From DATFDN01 sp963767645 (GTDB taxonomy: Bacteria; Pseudomonadota; Alphaproteobacteria; Acetobacterales; Acetobacteraceae): DNA of 64,000 bases. The notes beneath the pieces were generated by a model. The model did not search any database. It saw only the letters and a list, made by a program, of their open reading frames with translations, and had not been told where the DNA came from. Both the position numbers and the translations under genes were made by a program. Location of the stretch: positions 495,487-559,486 of the forward strand of contig CAVYEW010000008.1 of the NCBI GenBank assembly GCA_963767645.1. The letters run 5' to 3'. Below, piece after piece: positions 37,589-45,439 of this stretch (within the stretch, counting starts at the first letter, position 1; each line of letters begins with the position of its first letter).

Positions 37589-39075
37589 CGCCATCTCCAT
37601 TTGGAGCGACGCGACACGATCGACGACGCTTCGCGCGTGGCTCCCATGCTCGATCCCGCCGTGCCGCCCGACGATGCCGCGACCTTGCGCGCGCTGCTGG
37701 CGGAACGCGATGCCGCCCTTGCCGAGCGCGATGCCGCACTGGCCGAACGTGATGCGCGGCTGCTGAACGCCGCGCTCGAGATCGAGAAACTCCAGGTCCA
37801 GCTCGCGGCGCTGCGGCGCGACCGCTACGGAAGATCCTCCGAGAAGCTCGCGGCAGAGATTGGCCAGCTTGAGATGCTGATCGGCGACCTCGAGGAGGAC
37901 CAGGCCCAGCGCGAGGCCGCGCAGGTTCGGCGCGGCTGCGGCACTTCGGACAAGCCACGGCGGCCGGCGCTGCGCCGCCCGCTACCCACGCACCTGCCGC
38001 GTGAGACGGTGCTGCACGAGCCTGTTTTTGCTTGTCGCTGCGGCTGCACCGACCCTGCCCGCCTGACCCGGATCGGCGAGGACGTGACCGAAGTCTTGGA
38101 GAAGATCCCGGCGCGGCTGAAGGTGATCCGTCACGTCCGCCCGCGCTACGCCTGCCGGACCTGCGAGGCGGTGCTGCAGGCGCCCGCGCCCGACCTGCCG
38201 GTCGCGAAGGGCCGGCCCGGACCTGGCCTGCTCGCCCATGTCCTGGTCTCGAAATACTGTGACGGCCTGCCGCTCTACCGGTTGTCCGGCATTCTCGCCC
38301 GCGAGGGCGTCGAGATCGAGCGGCAGACCCTGGCCGACTGGGTTGGCCGCGGCGCCTGGTGGCTACGCCCGCTGGCCGAGGCGATCGGGGCCTACGCCAT
38401 GGCCCGGGGCGTGATCTGGACCGACGACACGCCGATCCGCGTGCTGGCGCCGGGGCGCGGCAAGACGCGCCAGGCCCGGTTCTGGGTGTATGCCTTCGAT
38501 CCCAGGCCCTGGGGCGGCACCGGGCCGCCGGCGGCGTGGTATTGCTACTCGCCGGACCGCAAGGGTGAGCGCCCGCAAGGCCACCTTGCCGGGTTCCAGG
38601 GCTGGCTGCACGCAGATGCCTATGCCGGCTACGACGCGCTTACCCGATCAAGGGTGGGAACGGCGCCGCGGCTGATCCACGTCGCCTGCCTGGCACACGC
38701 AAGGCGCAAGCTGTTTGAGGTATTCGAGGCGACCAAGTCGCCGATCGCCGAAGAGGGGCTGCAGCGCATCCAGGCCCTCTATGCCATCGAGGCGGCGATC
38801 AACGGCCAGCCCCCCGAGCATCGCCGCGTCGAGCGCCAGGCGCGCAGCAAGCCGCTGCTCGATGCGTTGCATGGCTGGATGGCGGCACAGCGGCGGCGTC
38901 TGTCCGGCAAGTCGGCGCTCGGCAAGGCATTGCAGTACGCGCTCGGCCGATGGGAGGCACTGGCGCGCTACACCGAGGATGGACGGCTCTCGATCGACAA
39001 CAATCTGGCCGAGCGGTTGCTGCGTGGCATCGCCGTTACGTATCCATCCGGCGAGGGCCAGGGTGGTGTAGGGGG

Positions 39076-40662
39076 TCAGGCTGCCTGTGCGGTGTCGCTG
39101 GGTTGGCTGCGCCAGTTCCAGGGCAGCAGCTCGTGCAGCCTGGAGGCGGGATGATCGGCGATCCGTGCCAGGACGTCGGCGAGCCAGGCGCGCGGATCCA
39201 CCTCGTTCAGCTTGGCGGTGATGATGAGCGAATACATGGCTGCGGCTCGCTCGCCACCGCGATCACTGCCAGCGAACAGCCATGACTTCCGACCGAGGGC
39301 GATGCCGCGCAAGGCGCGTTCTGCGGCGTTGTTGCTCAGGCAAACATGGCCATCACCGAGGAACCGGCTGAACGTGTCCCAGCGCTTGAGCATGTAGTCC
39401 ATGGCCTTAGCGACCTCGGCATGCCGGGACAGCTTGCCTCGGGCCGTGCGCATCCAGGTCTCGAGATCGCTGACCAGGAACGCCACATGCTGCTGGCGGA
39501 TGGCCAGGCGCTGCGCAGTGGGCAGACCGTTGGTCGTGCGCTCGACATCAAAGATGGCATCGATCCGCCGTACCGCCTCAAGGGCGAGGGGTGCTTTGGC
39601 GAGCTGAGCCAGATCAAAGAATTTCCGACGCCCATGTCCCCAGCACGCTGCTTCGGTGATCGGCCCTGTCTTGCGCTCCGGCCGGTAGAGATCGTTGAAC
39701 CCGGCATAGGCATCGGCCTGCAGGATCCCAGTATACCCGGCCAAATGCCGGTTTGGATGCTCTGCCGTACGGTCACGCGAGTAGAAGAACACCGCCGCTG
39801 GGGGTGCGGGTCCGGCGAACGGCCGGTCATCGCGCACATAGGTCCATAATCGGCCGGTGATGGTCTTGCCCTTCGCGAGCACCGGCACTGTGGTATCGTC
39901 GCCGTGGATGCGCTCGGCCGCCATCACGTGCGCGCGGATCAGTGTGAGCAGCGGCGCCAGGCTGGCGGTGCAGGCGCCAACCCAGTCGGCCAAGGTGGAG
40001 ACGTCGAGCTCAATCCCCTCGCGAGCATAGACCTCGCTCTGTCGGTTCAGCGGCAGGTGCTGGCCGAACTTGGCCTCCAGGATCATCGCCAGCAGGTTCG
40101 GTCCCGCCCGGCCGCGCGCGATCGGGTGGAACGGCGCCGGCGGCTGGGTGATGCTCTCGCAGGCACGGCAGCTGAGCTTCTCCCGCACCGTCTGCACCAC
40201 CTTCCACCGGCGCGGGATCACCTCCAGGGTCTCGGTCACATCCTCACCAAGCTTGGCGAGCTTGCCGCCGCAGCAGGGGCACTCGCTCGGTCCTGGGATG
40301 ACCACCCGCTCGCGCGGCAAATGCGCCGGCAAGGGTGCGCGGACCGGCTTGCGGCGCGCGAGACCGCGCACGCCCGCACGATCCGCCTCGGCTGCGGCAG
40401 TGACGGCGGCGGCGTCCTCGCTGGCCGCAGCCTCCAGCTCCTCAAGTTGCAGTTCCATCTGGTCGAGCAGCTTGCGGCCGCGCTCGGACGAGGCGCCGAA
40501 GCGGTCATGCCTCAGCTTGGCGATCAGCAGCTTCAGATGCGCCACCATCGCCTCCGCGCCAGAGGCGCGTGCCTCGGCCTCGCGCCGGGCGCGTTGTTCA
40601 GCCGCAAGAGCGGCGCGGAGTGCGTCGATGCTGTCGGGCTCAATGTCCGGCGCGGGCGTCAC
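39076..40662 (-). CDS. tnpC: IS66 TnpC transposase (IS66-A copy 2, intact)
   Basis: 528 residues with GTG start at 40662. Leader coiled coil (DALRAALAAEQRARREAEAR), RHDRFGASSERGRKLLDQME, zinc-ribbon CPCCGGK...CRAC, catalytic IHGDDTTVPVLAKGKTITGR, LQADAYAGFNDLYRPERKTG and the C-terminal NNAAERALRGIALGRKSWLF with ELLPWNWR at the end. It is the only intact TnpC of this element in the window and could act on copy 1 in trans. Confidence 0.94.
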   Translation of the reverse strand: MTPAPDIEPDSIDALRAALAAEQRARREAEARASGAEAMVAHLKLLIAKLRHDRFGASSERGRKLLDQMELQLEELEAAASEDAAAVTAAAEADRAGVRGLARRKPVRAPLPAHLPRERVVIPGPSECPCCGGKLAKLGEDVTETLEVIPRRWKVVQTVREKLSCRACESITQPPAPFHPIARGRAGPNLLAMILEAKFGQHLPLNRQSEVYAREGIELDVSTLADWVGACTASLAPLLTLIRAHVMAAERIHGDDTTVPVLAKGKTITGRLWTYVRDDRPFAGPAPPAAVFFYSRDRTAEHPNRHLAGYTGILQADAYAGFNDLYRPERKTGPITEAACWGHGRRKFFDLAQLAKAPLALEAVRRIDAIFDVERTTNGLPTAQRLAIRQQHVAFLVSDLETWMRTARGKLSRHAEVAKAMDYMLKRWDTFSRFLGDGHVCLSNNAAERALRGIALGRKSWLFAGSDRGGERAAAMYSLIITAKLNEVDPRAWLADVLARIADHPASRLHELLPWNWRSQPSDTAQAA

Positions 40663-40734
40663 GCAGGGCAGTGAATCACACCGGCCCGGGATTGTATGCG
40701 GTGAATTTGCAGACCGAAGCCGCCGGCTACGGGT

Positions 40735-41082
40735 TCAGCCGGCCATCTCCGGCCGCCACGTCCGCCGCGGATGCCGCCAATCGATCCCTTCCAACATGTA
40801 GCCGAGTTGGCCCATGGAGACCGACACAACGCCATCGGCCGGCGACGGCCAGATGAACCGCCCGCGCTCCAGCCGCTTGGCATACAGCGACATCCCCAAA
40901 CCGTCATGCCAGAAAATCTTCACCAGATCACCGCGCTTGCCCCGGAAGACGTAGACGTCTCCAGCATGCGGATCGCGCTGCAGGGCCTGTTGCACTTGCA
41001 GAGCAAGGCCATTCATGCCGCGCCGCATGTCGGTGGCACCGGTCGCCAGCCAGACCCGCACGCCGCTGGGCGGCAGCATCAT
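40735..41082 (-). CDS. tnpB: IS66 TnpB (IS66-A copy 2)
   Basis: 115 residues, identical to the copy 1 protein except Ala for Thr in MNGLALQ and Phe for Leu in VKIFWHD. IS66 Orf2 motifs as described for copy 1. It overlaps the tnpA stop by four bases. Confidence 0.9.
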   Translation of the reverse strand: MMLPPSGVRVWLATGATDMRRGMNGLALQVQQALQRDPHAGDVYVFRGKRGDLVKIFWHDGLGMSLYAKRLERGRFIWPSPADGVVSVSMGQLGYMLEGIDWRHPRRTWRPEMAG

Positions 41083-41531
41083 CCGCGCAGCACCGCTATC
41101 ACCCGCCGCAGCGCCACCAGGCTCACCGCGTCGTCGACCCGCACGCGTACGCCGCCTGCGAACTCGATCTCGATCACCCCGGACGGCCGGGGTGCCGGAA
41201 CGTCCGGCCCCATAGCCCGCGCAGCTTGCGTCCGCGCCGCTCCTGGCTCCGAGGTGATCCGAACAGGCATCAAGCGAACCGGAGAGGCGGCGGCCGCCGT
41301 TCCGGCCATGCGCCGCCACCGATAAACCAGGCTCGGACAAATCCCATGCCGCCGCGCCACCTCTCGCACCCGGGCACCAGGTGACAGGGACTCAGTCACA
41401 ACCGTCCTGCGGAATGCCGCGTCATGCGCACGCCGCCGTTCACCGACAATCTCGATCCGATGCAGCGGGTCTGCATCTGTGGCTGCCATTGTGGCAGCCT
41501 CATTCCTGTCTCGCGCCATGCCGCAAAGCAA
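41079..41531 (-). CDS. tnpA: IS66 TnpA (IS66-A copy 2)
   Basis: 150 codons, identical in translation to the copy 1 gene at 6862-7314. Helix-turn-helix in the first half; ATG 41489 (MAATDADPLHRIE) is an alternative start. Confidence 0.85.
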   Translation of the reverse strand: MLCGMARDRNEAATMAATDADPLHRIEIVGERRRAHDAAFRRTVVTESLSPGARVREVARRHGICPSLVYRWRRMAGTAAAASPVRLMPVRITSEPGAARTQAARAMGPDVPAPRPSGVIEIEFAGGVRVRVDDAVSLVALRRVIAVLRG

Positions 41532-41990
41532 GCCGGCCCCCGATCATCCGGCAAGGCGGTTCTCACCGGGCGGATACGCCGTTACCAGAAAAAACTTTCT
41601 GTTCCTGGGCTCCGATGCCGGGGGCCAGCGCGCTGCGATCATCTACACCATTGCCGAGACCGCGAAGCTGAACGGCCTTGATCCCGAGGCCTACATCACC
41701 GCCGTCCTGGACCGGATGGCGCGCGGGCAGCCCATCAACCGCCTCAACGAACTGCTGCCCTGGAACTTCCAGCCGGAGCGTCAGGCCGCGTAAATCGGCT
41801 GACGCTTACGGGTATCTCCAAGACCGGCAAAGAGCACTTGAGCGACAAGGGCTCGGACGAGCAGCGCGTGGACGACTGCAAGGTACCGCAGGCACGACGG
41901 ACCCGCCCCAGGCCGACGGCGTGCCCGTGGGACCTGGGGAGCTGAAGCTTCAAAGTCGGGTATCCGGCTCGGGTTCTCACGGCGCCTTCC

Positions 41991-42632
41991 TCAGAGCGCT
42001 CGGCGAAAGGTGAGATTGATGCGCTGGCGTCCGAACACGGGGTGCTCGCCGTTGGCCAGCGGCATGACGCCATGGAAGGCGAGCCGCGCCGGGCCGCCCC
42101 ACACCGCGACGTCGCCATGGCGCAGCGCGATGCGATGCGTCGGGTCGGAGCGTCTGAGGCCGCCGAATAGGAAGGTGGCAGGCAAGCCGAGCGAGACGGA
42201 GACGATCGGGAGGTCGAACCCTCGCTCATTCTTGTCCTGGTGCAGCGACAGCCGCGCGCCCGGCTCGTAGCGGTTGACGAGACAGGCATCCGCCGCGAAA
42301 CCGGGGAAGCCCGCTCGTGCCGCGGCCCGCTGGGCGAGGTCGGCGAACGCGTCCGGCATCCCCGGCCAGGGCAGGCCGCTCTCTGGGTCCGCGGGGTCAT
42401 AGCGGTATCCCGTCCGGTCCGTCACCCAGCCGACCGTGCCGCAATTGGTCATGGCCACCGACATGCGGTGGCCGCCCGGCGTCATCATGTGGCGGAACGG
42501 GGCGGCGTCCACCACGGCGGTGAATGCCCGGAGCAGCGCGGCCTCCATGGGCAGCGCGAAGCCGCCGAGCAGCACCGCGCCGTCGCCTAAGGGCAGGTCG
42601 CGCGGGACCTCCTGGAACAGGTCCGGGGTCAT
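41991..42632 (-). CDS. alkB: AlkB-type alpha-ketoglutarate-dependent DNA repair dioxygenase
   Basis: 213 residues from ATG 42632. AlkB directly reverses 1-methyladenine and 3-methylcytosine using Fe(II) and 2-oxoglutarate. Visible features: substrate region HRMSVAMTNCGTVGWVTDR, NRYEPGARLSLHQDKNE with the Fe ligands His and Asp (HQD), the third ligand His in ARLAFHGVMP, and the 2OG-binding Arg in RINLTFRRAL. It is the last gene of a three-gene repair operon (ada, 2OG oxygenase, alkB), starting 11 bases after the preceding stop. Intact. Confidence 0.93.
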   Translation of the reverse strand: MTPDLFQEVPRDLPLGDGAVLLGGFALPMEAALLRAFTAVVDAAPFRHMMTPGGHRMSVAMTNCGTVGWVTDRTGYRYDPADPESGLPWPGMPDAFADLAQRAAARAGFPGFAADACLVNRYEPGARLSLHQDKNERGFDLPIVSVSLGLPATFLFGGLRRSDPTHRIALRHGDVAVWGGPARLAFHGVMPLANGEHPVFGRQRINLTFRRAL

Positions 42633-42642
42633 TTCCCGCCGG

Positions 42643-43384
42643 CTACTTCGCGTCGTGGAAGATGACGCCAAGCGTGTGCCGCCGGCCCGAGCGCACCGTG
42701 CTGACACCGTGCCGCAGCACGGTGCGGTAGAAGCCGCGGGTGCCCCGCACCGGGCGCTGGCTGACCGCGAAGGCCACCGCATCGCCCCGGCGCAGCGGCA
42801 CGACCGAGGCGCGGGACTGCATGCGCGGGCGCTGCTCGGTCAGCACGAACTCGCCGCCCTCGAAGTCCTCCCCCGGCTCGGAGAGCAGGATCGCGACCTG
42901 CAGCGGGAAGACGTGCTTGCCGTACAGATCCTGGTGCAAGCAGTTGTAGTCGCCCGGGCCGTATTGCAGCAGCAGCGGCGTCGGCCGGGTCTGGCCCGCC
43001 GCGTGGCACCGTTCCAGGAACCCGGTATGCGACGCGGGGTAGCGCACCGCGATGCCCATGGTCTCGTTCCAGCGGTTCGCCACGGGCGCGAGCCGGGCAT
43101 AGAGCGCGTCGCGCAGCCCGGCCACGAGGTCCGGTAGGGGGTAGGCGAAATACTGGTACTCGCCCCGCCCGAAGCCGTGGCGCGCCATCACCACCCGGCT
43201 GCGGAAGCGGCCGTCTTCGTCGGTACAGCCCTGCCGCCTCCTTGCATTCCTTCGGCGTCAGCAGCCCGGGCAGCACCGCCCAGCCTTGGGCTTCCAACTC
43301 GGCGGCGACGCTTGGCCGGTCGAGCGCCCCTACCCGGTCCTCGGCGCCTGCGTCCGCCGCCGGCAGATCGAGGGCTGCGCTCAC
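42643..43384 (-). pseudogene. 2OG-Fe(II) oxygenase of the ada operon, single frameshift
   Basis: GTG start at 43384 overlaps the ada stop (GTGA). The N-terminal frame reads VSAALDLPAADAGAEDRVGA and GWAVLPGLLTPKECKEAAGL; after an indel near 43212-43220 the next frame gives DEDGRFRSRVVMARHGFGRG, NCLHQDLYGKHVFPLQVAIL (Fe ligands in HQD) and LRHGVSTVRSGRRHTLGVIF (third His, 2OG Arg). It is full length (about 245 residues) when joined. This oxygenase type is a frequent partner of ada and alkB, and a role in alkylation repair is inferred from that. Confidence 0.8.
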
Positions 43385-44502
43385 GCCCGCGCGCCCCGCG
43401 CCGGCAGGTCCCTCTCGCGCTCGTTCTCCAGCAGGGCACGCTTGCGCTCCACGCCCCACCGGTAGCCCGACAGCCCGCCCCCGGTCCTGACCACGCGGTG
43501 GCACGGGATGGCCACGGCCAGGGCGTTGGCCGCGCACGCCGCCGCCACCGCCCGCACCGCCTTCGGCGCGCCGATGCGCCGGGCCACCTCGGCGTAGCTC
43601 GCGGTCTTCCCGGCCGGGATCTCGCGCAACGCCTGCCAGACCCGCTGCTGGAAGGCCGTGCCGCGCACGTCGAGCGGCAGGTCCAGGCCGAGGCCGGGTG
43701 CCTCGACGAAGCCGACGACGCGGGCGACCAAGGCCTCGAACCCGGCGTCACCGCCGATCAATTCGGCCCGCGGGAAGCGGTCCTGCAGGTCGCGCACCAG
43801 GGCGTCCGGGTCGTCGCCCAGCAGGATGGCGCACACGCCCTTGGCGCTGCGCGCCACCAGGATCGCGCCGAGCGAGCACTCGCCCACGGCGAACTGGATC
43901 TGCGTGTTGGTGCCCCCGGCCCGGTAGTCGCGCGGGGTCATGCCGAGCACCGCGTCAGTCTGCGCGTAGAAGCGCCCACTCGAGTTGAAGCCGGCGTCGT
44001 AGATCGCTTCGGTCACGGTGTTGCTCCTCTTGAGGCCGTCTCGGACGCGCCCTGCCCGGTGCGCGGCGGCGTACTCCTTGGGCGTCACGCCCGCGACCGC
44101 CTTGAAGACGCGGTGGAAGTGGTGCGGGCCGAGGCCCACGGCCTGCGCGAGGTCGGCCAAGCCCGGCGCCTCGTCCGCCCCCTCGATCCGCCGGCAGGCC
44201 TCGGCCACCTTGGCGGCGTGTTGCTGCTCCAGCGACGGCTGGTCGGGCTTGCAGCGTTTGCACGGGCGGAAGCCGGCCCGTTCGGCGTCGGCCGGCGTGG
44301 CGTGGAACCGGACGTTCTTGGGGTTGGCCAAGCGCGCGGCGCAGGACGGGCGGCAATACACCCCGGTCGTCCGTACGGAATAGTAGAAGGCGCCGTCCGC
44401 CGCGTAGTCGCGCGCGACCACGGCGGCCCAGCGCGGGTCAAGTTCGGTCGGGGTCGCGGCGGCCGGCGCCTGCTCCGGCCGTTCCGCGATGAGGGCGTCC
44501 AT
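43381..44502 (-). CDS. ada: Ada: bifunctional methylated-DNA methyltransferase / transcriptional activator
   Basis: 373 residues from ATG 44502 (AGGAG upstream). The N-terminal zinc/methyl-acceptor domain has Cys50, Cys54, Cys81 and Cys84 (VYCRPSC, PCKRC) with the same spacing as E. coli Ada. An AraC-type helix-turn-helix follows (LADLAQAVGLGPHHFHRVFK, GVTPKEYAAAHRAGRVR). The C-terminal O6-methylguanine methyltransferase has Cys334 in PCHRV. It repairs methylphosphotriesters and O6-methylguanine and, once methylated, activates its own operon. First gene of ada-2OG oxygenase-alkB. Intact. Confidence 0.95.
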   Translation of the reverse strand: MDALIAERPEQAPAAATPTELDPRWAAVVARDYAADGAFYYSVRTTGVYCRPSCAARLANPKNVRFHATPADAERAGFRPCKRCKPDQPSLEQQHAAKVAEACRRIEGADEAPGLADLAQAVGLGPHHFHRVFKAVAGVTPKEYAAAHRAGRVRDGLKRSNTVTEAIYDAGFNSSGRFYAQTDAVLGMTPRDYRAGGTNTQIQFAVGECSLGAILVARSAKGVCAILLGDDPDALVRDLQDRFPRAELIGGDAGFEALVARVVGFVEAPGLGLDLPLDVRGTAFQQRVWQALREIPAGKTASYAEVARRIGAPKAVRAVAAACAANALAVAIPCHRVVRTGGGLSGYRWGVERKRALLENERERDLPARGARA

Positions 44503-44900
44503 GGCCAGCTCCTCTCGATGTCGCATGTCGTGGGGCAATCTGGCGCATCGTGCGGCCCCGGGCACTCCGGCTCTTGCGCTCGAATCGAAAGGGCGATCTG
44601 CCGCGCCCGTCCGGACCGGGCACCAGCGGCCCGCGCCCAGAACGCACCTGGACCGTGACCGCATCGCGCGTCCCGTCCGAGGTCCGGCAACCCCGGTTCG
44701 GGTGCAAGGGGATGTTTGCGTGCACGCGCCCGATGCCCGCGCCGGCTCGCCGGCTCCCGCAGGCCCATACCGACTGCGATTCGACAGCAAGAATCAGGGT
44801 TCGTCCGCTGCCCGCGTGCAGCACCTTCGCGCTTGGCCTCGCGGACCTTCGATCGTCCGGCGGCCGAAGCGGCAACGGCACGAAGCGAGATCGGCTCATC
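44503..44900. other. Divergent intergenic region upstream of ada
   Basis: About 400 bases between ada (minus) and the SnoaL-like gene (plus). It should contain the ada promoter. I see no clear Ada box or -35/-10 pair and no supported gene. Confidence 0.35.
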
Positions 44901-45383
44901 ATGGACACCGAAATGCTGAACAAAGCGATGGTCGCTCGGTGGTTCGCCTCGTTCTGGGGCGCTTCCTACGGTCCCGCCATCGTCGACGAGCTGGCCGCAC
45001 CCGACGTGCTCCTGCAATACTCGATGCACAACCCCCGACGCGGGCGTCCGGCCGTGAAGGCCTTCATGGCGGGGTTCCGCCAAGCCTTCCCCGACCTCGA
45101 CTTCCGGAGGGTCGGCGCCCTCGTTGCCGACCGCGACATCGTGGTGGTCCGGTGGGAGGGAGGCGGCACACATGCCGGCCCTGCTTTCCACGATTTCGAC
45201 ATCGGCCCCTTGCCGGCGGCGTCCGGCCGCAAAATCACGCTCTCCGGGCACATCGCCGTGCGGCTTGAGGACGGCATGATCGCGGAGGAAGCCGTCTGGT
45301 CGAGGGAGCGCAGAGCCCGACTGCGCCCCATCACGGGCGGCCTGGTGCTGGGGCTGAGCACGGGCGAGCTCGCGTCCACGTGA
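44901..45383 (+). CDS. SnoaL-like (NTF2-fold) ester cyclase family protein
   Basis: 160 residues from ATG 44901. MVARWFASFWGASYGPAIVD, RGRPAVKAFMAGFRQAFPDL, VVVRWEGGGTHAGPAF and the segment GRKITLSGHIAVRLEDGMIA are the standard pattern of SnoaL-like polyketide cyclase/epoxide hydrolase proteins. Catalytic role unknown; many are small-molecule isomerases or hydrolases. It lies 56 bases upstream of the molybdopterin large-subunit gene on the same strand. Confidence 0.75.
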   Translation: MDTEMLNKAMVARWFASFWGASYGPAIVDELAAPDVLLQYSMHNPRRGRPAVKAFMAGFRQAFPDLDFRRVGALVADRDIVVVRWEGGGTHAGPAFHDFDIGPLPAASGRKITLSGHIAVRLEDGMIAEEAVWSRERRARLRPITGGLVLGLSTGELAST

Positions 45384-45439
45384 GACCGGTGCGACGGGCA
45401 CTCGGCGTACGGCCGCGACAGTAGAATTGGAGCCGCAGG

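Larger units (their letters stand above)
39040..41577 (-). mobile_element. IS66-family element, IS66-A copy 2 (2,538 bp, intact)
   Basis: Same ends as copy 1 (GTATCC...GGATAC), inverted relative to it, with the 8-base duplication GCCGTTAC. All three genes are open. It is inserted in tnpC of IS66-B, near the conserved NNxAER region. The tail of the interrupted IS66-B frame reads a short way into it. Confidence 0.94.
37646..41793 (+). pseudogene. tnpC: IS66 TnpC transposase (IS66-B) split by IS66-A copy 2
   Basis: The 5' part (37646-39039) has heptad-like ERDAALAERD repeats, the zinc-ribbon CRCGC...CRTC, the catalytic ARGVIWTDDTPIRVL, LHADAYAGYDAL and ends in NNLAERLLRGIAV. The 3' part (41586-41793) resumes with RKNFLFLGSDAGGQRAAIIY and ends NELLPWNFQPERQAA. 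The target duplication GCCGTTAC at 39032-39039 and 41578-41585 marks the insertion. Removing IS66-A and one copy of the duplication restores an unbroken frame, so this gene was intact when IS66-A arrived. Confidence 0.92.
36733..41809 (+). mobile_element. IS66-family element IS66-B, interrupted by IS66-A copy 2
   Basis: Ends GTAAGCGTCAGCCGGTT (36733) and, inverted, GTAAGCGTCAGCCGATT (41809), the canonical IS66 termini. A perfect 8-base duplication GGGTATCT flanks it (36725-36732 and 41810-41817). After removing the nested IS66-A copy (2,538 bp) and its 8-base duplication, the element is 2,531 bp. It carries tnpA, tnpB and a split tnpC. Confidence 0.93.
36663..41945 (+). pseudogene. Small hypothetical ORF split by IS66-B (36663-36732 joined to 41818-41945)
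   Basis: Removing IS66-B and one copy of GGGTATCT joins a frame that starts at GTG 36663 (VSITLAFTLAADYDHQPPAA) to SGISKTGKEHLSDKGSDEQR and VDDCKVPQARRTRPRPTACP, ending at TGA 41943-41945. The C-terminal part, rich in D, K, R and with one Cys, looks like a conserved small protein of unknown function, but I cannot name it. Frame continuity across the 5-kb insertion supports it modestly. Confidence 0.3.

Noticed and set aside
36201..37958. A 585-codon open frame on the minus strand across the AlbA_2 gene, LysR remnant and IS66-B tnpA/tnpB
   Set aside because: It runs antisense through several unrelated, well-supported genes and contains no motif; long antisense frames are expected at this GC content.
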